Positions 1 to 5,894 of a stretch of 13,403 nucleotides of DNA are shown one piece after another. Location of the stretch: the NCBI GenBank assembly GCA_030611625.1, contig JAUWPK010000042.1:1-13403 (forward strand). Direction: 5' to 3'. The stretch is from Promethearchaeum sp. (GTDB taxonomy: Archaea; Asgardarchaeota; Lokiarchaeia; Sigyniarchaeales; Promethearchaeaceae). Each line of letters opens with the position of its first letter. Within the stretch, counting starts at the first letter, position 1. A program made the translations under genes and the position numbers. The notes beneath the pieces are model-generated. The model made no database searches, was not told where the DNA came from, and was given only the letters and a program-made list of their open reading frames with translations.

Positions 1-2879
1 GTAAAAGTAAATGTTGATCCCTTACCAAATTCGCTAGTAAATGATATATTTCCGCCATGTAATTCGACTAATTTTTTAGTTAACGATAACCCTAACCCGG
101 TGCCTTCGATAGATGCTATGAAATCGGAATTAATTCTTTTAAATTCTAGAAACACAAGTTCAAAATCTTCCTTTTTTATCCCAACCCCAGTATCTCTTAC
201 AATAAATGTCCAATAATCTTCATTGTTAATAATTTCAAGTTTAATCTCCCCTTCTTTTGTGTATTTAATTGCGTTACTTAATAGATTAAACATGATTTCC
301 TGAATTCTTATAGAATCTGCTTGGACAACTATATTATTTTTTAATCCAATAACTTCAAATTTTAAATTTTTTCTTTCATATTCTGGTCTAAGCGTATTTT
401 CTACTTTTTGTATTAATTTTTCTAATTGAATATTTTGAATATCCAATTCCATTTTTCCCGCTTCAATTTTTGAGATATCTAAAATATCATTTATTAATTC
501 CAATAAATGATCGGCAGAAGTTCTAACATTACTCACGTAATGATATTGCTTTTCATTTAAATCACCATAAAATTTTTCTAATAGAATATCCGAGAAACCA
601 ATGATGCTGTTTAAAGGAGTTCTTAATTCATGAGACATAGATGCCATGAAATCTGATTTAAATTGCGAAGATTTTAGGATTTCTTCTTTAAACAAATTTT
701 GCTGTTCGTTTATCTCCGTGAAATCGCGTGAAATTGCTGATAAACCAGTAATCTCATTAATTAAATTTTTAATTGGAGACGCTGTTATTGAAATGTCAAG
801 AATTTTGCCATCTTTTCTCAAACGCTTAGTTTCATAATGATCGATATGATTTCCTTTTCTAATTTCACTAATAATGAACGAATCCTCATCAATACGATCT
901 GGCGGAATAAGTGATGAAATTGAATTCCCGATAATTTCTTCTGCAGTATAACCATAGATTACCTCTGCACTTTTATTCCAACCTGTAATTGTTCCTTTCA
1001 AATCTGAAACTACAATTGCATCATTTGAATCTCTAACAATACTCACGAATTTATTTTTCTCTAATTCTGCTTCTCTTCGGGAAATGCTCATATGAATACG
1101 ATCTCCCATTTCTTTTAATATATTTATTTTTTCTATATGAAGAGAGTTCTCATCTTGGCTAAAAACATCAATTTTTAATGGTCTATCCCCAATAAATTCT
1201 AAAGTAGATAATTTCCATATTGTTTCCATGTAATTTTCAGATTTATGTTCGTATAATCCATAGGCTATCCTAACATTCATTTTTTCTGGATTTGGCCACA
1301 CACGGAGAATAATAGGTATTGAATCTCTAAGTAATTTGTTAATTGATATATTAGGTTTTGCTAATAAGCTAGAAATTCCATATAAACAATCAAGTTCCAT
1401 AACTCGCTCTTGAAAATTTGAATCAGATTCTTTAAGTTTTTCTTCAATTATTTTTCGCTCACTAATATCCCTTAGTGATTCTAACAATGCAGGATGTCCT
1501 TGAAAATTGTTTATTTTAGATATTGAAATTTCAAAGGTTCTTGATTCTCCTGTTTTTGGTATTTTTATTACATGTTCTACCAAAGAATCTAAAATTTTAA
1601 TTTTATCTCCTGCAAATAAGGGACAAAAATCACAAGGACTGTTTATTCCTTTAATTTTTTCGTAACAAAGATTTCCAGTTAAGTTATTTCCAAATACTTT
1701 TTGAGCACTTTTATTACTGAATAATATTCTGCAATCTTCAGATATTACAAGGATCGGATCAACAATATTATCCCAAATGGAATTCAATTGATCATGCACA
1801 ACCATCAATTCTTCAGCTTTAATTTTTACTTCTTTCTCTAATTTCTTGTTAAAATCTCTTCTTATATCTTCTGAATTTTTATTTTCTATAATATTTCTAA
1901 CCCGACTTGTAATATCTTTTAGTAATAATATTTCTTCTTTAAGAAATTGTATATTTTCAAGATAATAGACGGTTAGCGATAAATTTTGTTCCTCAATTTG
2001 AACACTCTCCGATATTTTCCAGTTTGTTTCTTTAAAATTCTCAGAAGAATATGATTTATCTCTGTATTTAATTTTGGCTTTAGCAATATCTGAATATTGA
2101 AATGCTTGAGTTATCAGTTCAATGCATTGTTTGAGAAAATCATCTATCGAGAGATTTGGTTCATCTTGAATTTGTGAAATTCTATATAAATAATGTAATT
2201 CTTTGAATCTTTCTTTCAGATTGTGTTCTGATTTTAATAATTTCTGTTCATTTAATATGCGCTCTGTTATATCTCTTACAAATGAAACATATTTGTCTTT
2301 AGAATAATATAAAATCTGTGATTCGAAAAACTTTGTCTCACCATTTAGCATTTGGAGGGAATACTCGATTTTTTGTGGTTGCTTAGTTTTAAATAATTCA
2401 TTCACAGAAACCATTATTTTTTGTACTAAATCTTTAGGCATGAAATCTTTCATATTTTTACCTATGAATTTTTCTGGTTGAACATATAGATCTTCTTCAC
2501 GTCCTTTATATTCTAAGCAAGTTCCATTACGTGAAAACAAAAAATATAGATCTGGAATAGCTTGAAATATAGTATTTAATTTTTTTTGATATAGGATTAG
2601 GTCATCCTTTATTTTTTTACTACTTTGATATAACCTTTCTTGTTTATTGACCTGGATTCGAAAAAGAAAACCTAATCCAATCAGAATGATGAAAATAAAT
2701 AAACGAATATATAATTCGTGAGGCGGAATATCAAGTATTAACAAATCCCAGAAAGAATTGCCTTTATAATATATAAAATAGTCTATGATCGAATCAAATA
2801 CCCATATTATAACTCCAGCAAGAATTACCTGAAGGAAAATTTGTCTTCCTTTTCTAAATTTTTTTGAATTTTCAATCAT
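1..2879 (-). CDS. Membrane-bound PAS/GAF-like sensor histidine kinase HK1 (3' end cut by window edge)
   Basis: This is an autophosphorylating sensor kinase, read continuously from an ATG at 2879-2877 to the window edge (959 codons); only the last few residues of the ATPase domain are missing. Two hydrophobic segments (about residues 14-38 and 57-75) anchor it in the membrane. They are followed by PAS1 (about 97-205), a GAF-like module (220-322), a coiled stretch, PAS2 with a CYEKIKG...CDFCP cysteine motif (358-472), a second copy of the GAF-like module (480-583), PAS3 (603-718), and a HisKA domain with SHELRTPLNSI, whose phospho-histidine is about residue 750 (codon at 632-630). The HATPase domain has an N-box (NLLSNAIKYT), RDTGVGI, FLEFKRI and GTGLGLSLTKK. 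A GAGG ribosome site at 2889-2892 lies 9 nt before the start. There is no receiver domain, so the phosphate probably goes to a separate regulator such as RR1, encoded just upstream on the same strand. It is a paralogue of HK2 at the other end of the window. The sensed ligand is unknown. Confidence 0.93.
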   Translation of the reverse strand, partial: MIENSKKFRKGRQIFLQVILAGVIIWVFDSIIDYFIYYKGNSFWDLLILDIPPHELYIRLFIFIILIGLGFLFRIQVNKQERLYQSSKKIKDDLILYQKKLNTIFQAIPDLYFLFSRNGTCLEYKGREEDLYVQPEKFIGKNMKDFMPKDLVQKIMVSVNELFKTKQPQKIEYSLQMLNGETKFFESQILYYSKDKYVSFVRDITERILNEQKLLKSEHNLKERFKELHYLYRISQIQDEPNLSIDDFLKQCIELITQAFQYSDIAKAKIKYRDKSYSSENFKETNWKISESVQIEEQNLSLTVYYLENIQFLKEEILLLKDITSRVRNIIENKNSEDIRRDFNKKLEKEVKIKAEELMVVHDQLNSIWDNIVDPILVISEDCRILFSNKSAQKVFGNNLTGNLCYEKIKGINSPCDFCPLFAGDKIKILDSLVEHVIKIPKTGESRTFEISISKINNFQGHPALLESLRDISERKIIEEKLKESDSNFQERVMELDCLYGISSLLAKPNISINKLLRDSIPIILRVWPNPEKMNVRIAYGLYEHKSENYMETIWKLSTLEFIGDRPLKIDVFSQDENSLHIEKINILKEMGDRIHMSISRREAELEKNKFVSIVRDSNDAIVVSDLKGTITGWNKSAEVIYGYTAEEIIGNSISSLIPPDRIDEDSFIISEIRKGNHIDHYETKRLRKDGKILDISITASPIKNLINEITGLSAISRDFTEINEQQNLFKEEILKSSQFKSDFMASMSHELRTPLNSIIGFSDILLEKFYGDLNEKQYHYVSNVRTSADHLLELINDILDISKIEAGKMELDIQNIQLEKLIQKVENTLRPEYERKNLKFEVIGLKNNIVVQADSIRIQEIMFNLLSNAIKYTKEGEIKLEIINNEDYWTFIVRDTGVGIKKEDFELVFLEFKRINSDFIASIEGTGLGLSLTKKLVELHGGNISFTSEFGKGSTFTF

Positions 2880-2978
2880 TCATGCTAACCTCAATTTAAA
2901 ATTAGTAAATTCTTCAATAATCAATATGAACTTATTTAAGATTATCCATTCTTTAAATTGAATATAATTTTCTGACAT
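2880..2978 (-). CDS. Small 32-codon ORF between RR1 and HK1, abutting the kinase start
   Basis: An ATG at 2978-2976 opens a 32-residue frame (begins MSENYIQFKEW, ends FKLRLA) whose TGA stop at 2882-2880 lies directly against the ATG of HK1. The predicted peptide is rich in hydrophobic and aromatic residues and could form one amphipathic or hydrophobic helix. Its tight junction with HK1 would allow termination-reinitiation coupling, and the HK1 ribosome site (2889-2892) lies inside its last codons. It has no strong Shine-Dalgarno of its own and I recognise no family. It could equally be a chance ORF in the 158-nt gap between RR1 and HK1. The function is unknown. Confidence 0.3.
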   Translation of the reverse strand: MSENYIQFKEWIILNKFILIIEEFTNFKLRLA

Positions 2979-3037
2979 TTTTTTAATCCAGTCTTTTTTT
3001 GGTAATTAAAAAAAATTACATATTATTAAAAAAAGAA

Positions 3038-3412
3038 TTATTCTAAGTATTTTAATACCAATTCTCTAAATCCTTTAATCTGCAATGGTTTTGAAATATA
3101 ATCATTGAAACCGGCATCCAATATTCGTTCTTTATCCCCTTTCATGGCAAATGAAGTAACAGCCAAAATTGGAGTTTTTTTGTATTTATCTAACTTACGG
3201 AGTTCTTTACAAATATCAATTCCGCTCATGTTAGGTAGCTGAATATCTAAAATTATAATATCTAAATTGTTGGTTTTTAAATATTGAAGCCCTTCTTCTC
3301 CTGTAATAGATGTTAGAATATTCAAATCAGGGATGGTACCTAATACTGCTTTAAATAATTCCAGATTTTTTTCATTGTCTTCTACTATGAAAATTTGCTT
3401 TTCTTTTGTCAT
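3038..3412 (-). CDS. Single-domain (CheY/DivK-like) response regulator RR1
   Basis: This is a stand-alone receiver of 124 residues with no output domain. The acidic pair sits at E11/D12, the phospho-acceptor aspartate is D56 in IIILDIQLP, the switch threonine is T86 in LAVTSFAM, and the conserved lysine is K108 in YISKPL, so all catalytic residues are present. Receivers of this kind act by protein-protein contact or as intermediates of a phosphorelay. A strong GGAGGG ribosome site (3421-3426) lies 8 nt before the ATG. The gene lies upstream of HK1 on the same strand, with only the 32-codon ORF between them, so it is probably co-transcribed with HK1 and is a natural phosphorylation target of that kinase (inferred). 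It is very similar to RR3, sharing the blocks LELFKAVLG and AVTSFAMKGDK. Confidence 0.93.
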   Translation of the reverse strand: MTKEKQIFIVEDNEKNLELFKAVLGTIPDLNILTSITGEEGLQYLKTNNLDIIILDIQLPNMSGIDICKELRKLDKYKKTPILAVTSFAMKGDKERILDAGFNDYISKPLQIKGFRELVLKYLE

Positions 3413-3420
3413 GTTTCCAT

Positions 3421-3426
3421 CCCTCC
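3421..3426 (-). promoter_or_regulatory. Strong ribosome binding site of RR1
   Basis: GGAGGG on the minus strand lies 8 nt upstream of the RR1 ATG and fixes that start. It shows that this genome uses Shine-Dalgarno pairing for at least some genes. HK1 (GAGG at 2889-2892) and RR3 (GAGGGGG at 7558-7564) have comparable sites. Confidence 0.75.
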
Positions 3427-3514
3427 ATAAAAAATTAATTTATGATTATATCATACATCAACGTTTTCTTAGTAATTTGATCGTAAAAATCTATCTTTAT
3501 TTTTTTTTATAGCA

Positions 3515-3557
3515 CAAGGATGATAATTTTTTTTGATATCCTTGAAGAACTCAAGGA
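3515..3557. repeat. Three interleaved CAAGGA/TCCTTG inverted-repeat arms
   Basis: CAAGGAT (3515-3521) is complementary to ATCCTTG (3538-3544). The overlapping TCCTTGA (3539-3545) is complementary to TCAAGGA (3551-3557), with a 5-nt loop AGAAC. The middle arm can pair with either neighbour, giving two mutually exclusive 7-bp stems. No T-tract follows in a terminator arrangement on either strand. It may be a cluster of operator half-sites for the divergent RR1/RR2 promoters or simply AT-rich coincidence. Confidence 0.4.
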
Positions 3558-3692
3558 ATGTTTAAAATCGACATGCACTAAATTTTTCTCATAAAATCAT
3601 TTTAGATTGTATTCAAAAAAAGAAAATTTTAGATGTGATATACAATTTTGATAAATAATTTAGGATAGCAGAAATTATTAAATCCATTAGAA

Positions 3693-3706
3693 CCGGAATA
3701 TAAATA
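3693..3706 (+). promoter_or_regulatory. Archaeal BRE/TATA-like promoter of RR2
   Basis: TATAAATA (3699-3706) is preceded by CCGGAA, a position where the archaeal TFB recognition element lies. The box centre is about 37 nt before the RR2 ATG at 3739. With the usual spacing of about 25 nt to the transcript start, this predicts a leader of only some ten bases. That fits the lack of a Shine-Dalgarno before RR2. Confidence 0.5.
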
Positions 3707-3738
3707 CCTATTCAAACAACCTTTTACAATGAATAAAG

Positions 3739-4113
3739 ATGAAGTCAAAAAAAGTTTATATAGTTGAAGATGACAGCTTATGTTTTGAGCTTTATCTTGC
3801 AGTTCTTAACCAAATTGATAACCTCGAAGTAATTCATGAAACTACTGGGGATAAAGGACTAGAACTTATAAAATCGGGTGATCCTGATTTAATTGTTTTA
3901 GATTACAATATTCCTGTTTTGAATGGAGTTGCTATTTGTAAAGAACTAAGAAAAATTGAAAGATTTCAAAAAATCCCAATATTCATTGTATCTTCATCCC
4001 CTATTAAAGGAAATAAAGAAGATATATTTAAAAAGGCAGGATTTGATAAATGGTTTGAAAAACCTTTGAATATTAAGGAATTTAGAGAAAATATTGTAAG
4101 CATCTTGTTTTAA
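3739..4113 (+). CDS. Single-domain response regulator RR2 (divergent paralogue)
   Basis: This is a stand-alone receiver of 124 residues. The acidic residues are E10/D11/D12, the phospho-acceptor is D55 in LIVLDYNIP, the switch position holds serine (S85/S86 in FIVSSSPIKG) instead of the threonine of RR1 and RR3, and the conserved lysine is K108 in WFEKPL. It should still accept phosphate, but its output face is altered: SPIKGNKEDIF replaces SFAMKGDK, and FDKWFEKP replaces FNDYxSKP. It therefore probably contacts a different partner from RR1/RR3 (inferred). No Shine-Dalgarno is seen and the predicted leader is very short. An out-of-frame ATG at 3729 leads only to a 12-codon frame. The gene lies about 230 nt upstream of GTPase1 on the same strand. 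Confidence 0.92.
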   Translation: MKSKKVYIVEDDSLCFELYLAVLNQIDNLEVIHETTGDKGLELIKSGDPDLIVLDYNIPVLNGVAICKELRKIERFQKIPIFIVSSSPIKGNKEDIFKKAGFDKWFEKPLNIKEFRENIVSILF

Positions 4114-4170
4114 ATCAGAAATCACATAAGATTTGTTTCTAATTTTTATTTAAAAAATGATTAAAAATTC

Positions 4171-4197
4171 TTAGGATGTACATTATAGAAATCCTAA
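4171..4197 (+). repeat. Inverted repeat after RR2
   Basis: TTAGGAT (4171-4177) and ATCCTAA (4191-4197) can form a 7-bp stem with a 13-nt loop. It starts 57 nt after the RR2 stop. No T-tract follows, so it is not a classic terminator. It could be a transcript-end structure of RR2 or a protein-binding dyad upstream of GTPase1. Confidence 0.3.
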
Positions 4198-4242
4198 AAT
4201 TATTGTATAAACCTTCCAAAATATGGGATAGATGAATCAATT

Positions 4243-4285
4243 TACCTTTCAAAATCTCTAAAGGTAGATATATTAATATTATTAG
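4243..4285 (+). promoter_or_regulatory. Putative promoter region of GTPase1 (dyad plus TATA-like tract)
   Basis: A dyad of TACCTTT (4243-4249) and AAAGGTA (4260-4266) is followed directly by the TATA-like GATATATTAATATT (4267-4280). A transcript starting about 25 nt after that box would begin near 4300, which leaves a leader of about 40 nt before the ATG at 4343 and would exclude the GTG at 4286 as a start. A dyad immediately upstream of a TATA box is a common operator position, but no binding protein is known. Confidence 0.35.
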
Positions 4286-4342
4286 GTGACAAGATCAATC
4301 TTAGAATGTATCATAAAAATACAGAAAATAATAAGGATTATA

Positions 4343-5323
4343 ATGAGCAAAAAAATAGTATTTACGGGACCACCTAAAGTAGGGAAAACAACTCTTCGAA
4401 AAATCTTTTTTGAAGGAGAAAACCCTTCGAAACTATTAGAGTATTCGTTAACACCCACGCATGGCAAAGAATCTATACTACTAAAATTACAAGAGAATGT
4501 GGGTATTTTTGATTTAGCGGGTCAAGAAAATCAGAGGTGGTATGAAACTGATGAGAAATCCGTCTTCTTTGATTCTCATATTATTATTCTTGTTTTAGAT
4601 ATTTCATCTCCCAAAGAAGAAATGGTTAGTTTTACTAAAAAAGTTTTAAAATTAAAAAAGGAAATAACACCTTCTTCATTCGTGTATTTACTTATCCATA
4701 AAATTGACTTAATCTCAAAAGATCAATTATCTTATATAAAAGTTAAGTTAAATGAAGAGTTTAGCGATGAGAAATTATTAAAAATTGCTTATACAAGTAT
4801 TATGAAGGATTCATTTTTACCAACCTTTACGTTATTTACAGAGATATTAAAACAAAGTATTGGATTTGAAAAAGATGAGGATGAAAAATATGAAGATGAA
4901 AAATATAGTTTGAAATTTTTAGAATATATTGTAGGTATATTAGATATTATCGAAAAAAATGTAGTAATCACAAAAGAAGAAATACAGAGAAAATTGAGAC
5001 TTCCTGAGTATATATTCAACAGTTTTATTGAATATTTAGAGAAAATGGCGTTTTTGGAAATTTCAACATTAAATAATAAATCTGTGGTTTCATTAACAAA
5101 GTCTGGTAAAAATTATTTTGATGAAATTGTGGGAAAATTTTCTATAGATGCCTTAAAGAATTTCAAAAATATTATTGAATCTCCAAAAATCGAAGAAATT
5201 CCTCCGTTTTTAGGGTTCTTAATTGCAGATAGGAATGGGAGAACCTTAACCTCTACTGAAGTATATGATGGAGCATTTGGTTTATTCTTAAAATATCAAG
5301 ACGATTTAGAAAAAAAAAAATGA
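4343..5323 (+). CDS. GTPase1: Rag-like small GTPase with winged-helix linker, N-terminal part of a frameshifted gene
   Basis: This encodes a Ras-superfamily switch GTPase of Rag/Gtr type. The P-loop GPPKVGKT is at residues 9-16, the switch I threonine lies in TPTHG (37-41), G3 is DLAGQ (57-61) with the usual catalytic Gln, and G4 is HKID (119-122); HKxD instead of NKxD is a Rag hallmark. Residues about 190-265 look like a winged-helix domain. From about 285 the first strand of a longin/roadblock-like domain begins (FLGFLIADRNGR). The frame then stops at TGA 5321-5323 directly after an A11 tract, and the rest of the domain follows in the +1 frame (5340-5750). I chose the ATG at 4343 because it has AAGGA 5 nt upstream and places the P-loop at residue 9 as in relatives; a GTG at 4286 would add 19 residues. 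It presumably acts at membranes or in signalling complexes. The partner is unknown. Confidence 0.88.
   Translation: MSKKIVFTGPPKVGKTTLRKIFFEGENPSKLLEYSLTPTHGKESILLKLQENVGIFDLAGQENQRWYETDEKSVFFDSHIIILVLDISSPKEEMVSFTKKVLKLKKEITPSSFVYLLIHKIDLISKDQLSYIKVKLNEEFSDEKLLKIAYTSIMKDSFLPTFTLFTEILKQSIGFEKDEDEKYEDEKYSLKFLEYIVGILDIIEKNVVITKEEIQRKLRLPEYIFNSFIEYLEKMAFLEISTLNNKSVVSLTKSGKNYFDEIVGKFSIDALKNFKNIIESPKIEEIPPFLGFLIADRNGRTLTSTEVYDGAFGLFLKYQDDLEKKK
5310..5320 (+). other. A11 tract: frameshift point between the halves of GTPase1
   Basis: Eleven consecutive A residues are followed immediately by TGA. In the frame of the GTP-binding half this reads GAA AAA AAA AAA TGA. With one A fewer, or two more, it reads on as KKNELDLIPMFISALEKF into the downstream frame with no stop, completing the longin/roadblock-like domain to 468 residues in total. 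Possible explanations are a homopolymer miscount in the assembly, a real inactivating mutation, or transcriptional or ribosomal slippage that restores the frame in some molecules. Confidence 0.7.
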
Positions 5324-5339
5324 ATTAGATTTAATTCCC

Positions 5340-5750
5340 ATGTTTATCAGTGCATTAGAAAAATTTGCGGAAGAAATCAATATAAAAGATTTACCCGGTT
5401 TTAAATTAGAAGGTTCTAATCTTAAAATTCACACTGTAAAATATGAAATATGCACATTCTGCCTTTTTATGAGGACTGATGTTAATTTTGATACTGTCAA
5501 AGATTATGTTTTTGACTGGTTTAATAATTTGATGGAAAGTCATAAATCCAAAATTGAAATGAGTATAGAAAGTGGGAATATGCTATATTCTAATAGTTTA
5601 AAAGGCGATACAAAAAAATGGTTAGACAAATTGACCCAAAAATATAATAACTTGGTTATAAATTTAGAAGTTTATGATTTTGAACAAGTAAAAAAATTAT
5701 ATCAACAATTAGATGATCTTTATTCTAAAATTGATTTAAATATTCAATGA
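5340..5750 (+). CDS. GTPase1, C-terminal part: remainder of the longin/roadblock-like domain (+1 frame)
   Basis: This is a 136-codon frame counted from its first ATG, and it stays open upstream through the A11 tract. The peptide alternates helices and strands (MFISALEKFAEE, then LEGSNLKIHTV, then EICTFCLFMRTD, then a C-terminal coiled helix), as expected for the rest of a longin/roadblock-like fold whose first strands are encoded before 5323. There is no Shine-Dalgarno before the ATG at 5340, and that ATG falls in the middle of a predicted helix, so independent initiation is unlikely to give a folded domain. I interpret it as the C-terminus of GTPase1. The last codons overlap a small downstream ORF by ATGA. 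Confidence 0.75.
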   Translation: MFISALEKFAEEINIKDLPGFKLEGSNLKIHTVKYEICTFCLFMRTDVNFDTVKDYVFDWFNNLMESHKSKIEMSIESGNMLYSNSLKGDTKKWLDKLTQKYNNLVINLEVYDFEQVKKLYQQLDDLYSKIDLNIQ

Positions 5751-5860
5751 TTCTGGAAAAATTAAAAAAATTGAAAATTGATTTGATGGAGGCCTCAATG
5801 GATAACAATTTTCAAAAAGTGAGAGAAATTGTAAAAAAGATAAAAGAATTAGATGTTTAA
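5747..5860 (+). CDS. 37-residue small ORF coupled by ATGA overlap to GTPase1
   Basis: The ATG at 5747-5749 overlaps the TGA of the GTPase1 frame (ATGA), the typical layout for translational coupling. The 37-residue peptide (starts MILEKLKKLKIDLMEAS, ends VKKIKELDV) is highly charged with heptad-like hydrophobic spacing and probably forms two short amphipathic helices. Inside it, GGAGG (5788-5792) stands 5 nt before an in-frame ATG at 5798-5800, so a 20-residue form could also be made. It ends 34 nt before the end of the convergent DRG gene. I recognise no family. The overlap and uninterrupted frame favour a real gene, perhaps a partner of the GTPase C-terminal domain, but a chance ORF cannot be excluded. 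Confidence 0.45.
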   Translation: MILEKLKKLKIDLMEASMDNNFQKVREIVKKIKELDV

Positions 5861-5894
5861 TCCTTTGAATTTTTTTTATTGAATTGAAAAAGTA
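5861..5894. terminator. Convergent T-tract terminator region between GTPase1 operon and DRG gene
   Basis: A T8 tract (5870-5877) on the plus strand serves the GTPase1 operon. A5 at 5887-5891 reads as a short U tract on the minus strand, after the DRG stop at 5895. Archaeal intrinsic termination needs mainly a U-rich tract without a hairpin, which fits. The gap of 34 nt leaves no room for another gene. Confidence 0.5.

Larger units (their letters stand above)
3413..3738. other. Divergent intergenic region between RR1 and RR2, with promoters and inverted repeats
   Basis: This stretch of 326 bases contains no convincing coding frame. It must carry the promoters for RR1 (minus) and RR2 (plus). 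Visible elements are a short dyad, TATGAT-TAT-ATCATA, at 3441-3455 near the RR1 side; a T-rich tract around 3499-3509; three interleaved CAAGGA/TCCTTG arms at 3515-3557; and a TATA-like box at 3699-3706 before RR2. No tRNA-like or other RNA fold is recognisable. Confidence 0.7.

Noticed and set aside
646..837. 63-codon ORF on the plus strand
   Set aside because: It lies wholly antisense to the HisKA/PAS3 part of HK1, which is clearly coding; no ribosome site or recognisable product.
4286..4342. GTG at 4286 as the start of GTPase1
   Set aside because: It lacks a ribosome site, adds 19 residues without relation to the fold, and falls within or before the likely transcript start; the ATG at 4343 has AAGGA at good spacing.
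4282..4467. 61-codon minus-strand ORF over the GTPase1 start
   Set aside because: Antisense to the P-loop region of GTPase1; composition follows from the complementary codons.
4789..5019. 76-codon serine-rich minus-strand ORF
   Set aside because: Antisense shadow of the acidic and helical part of GTPase1.
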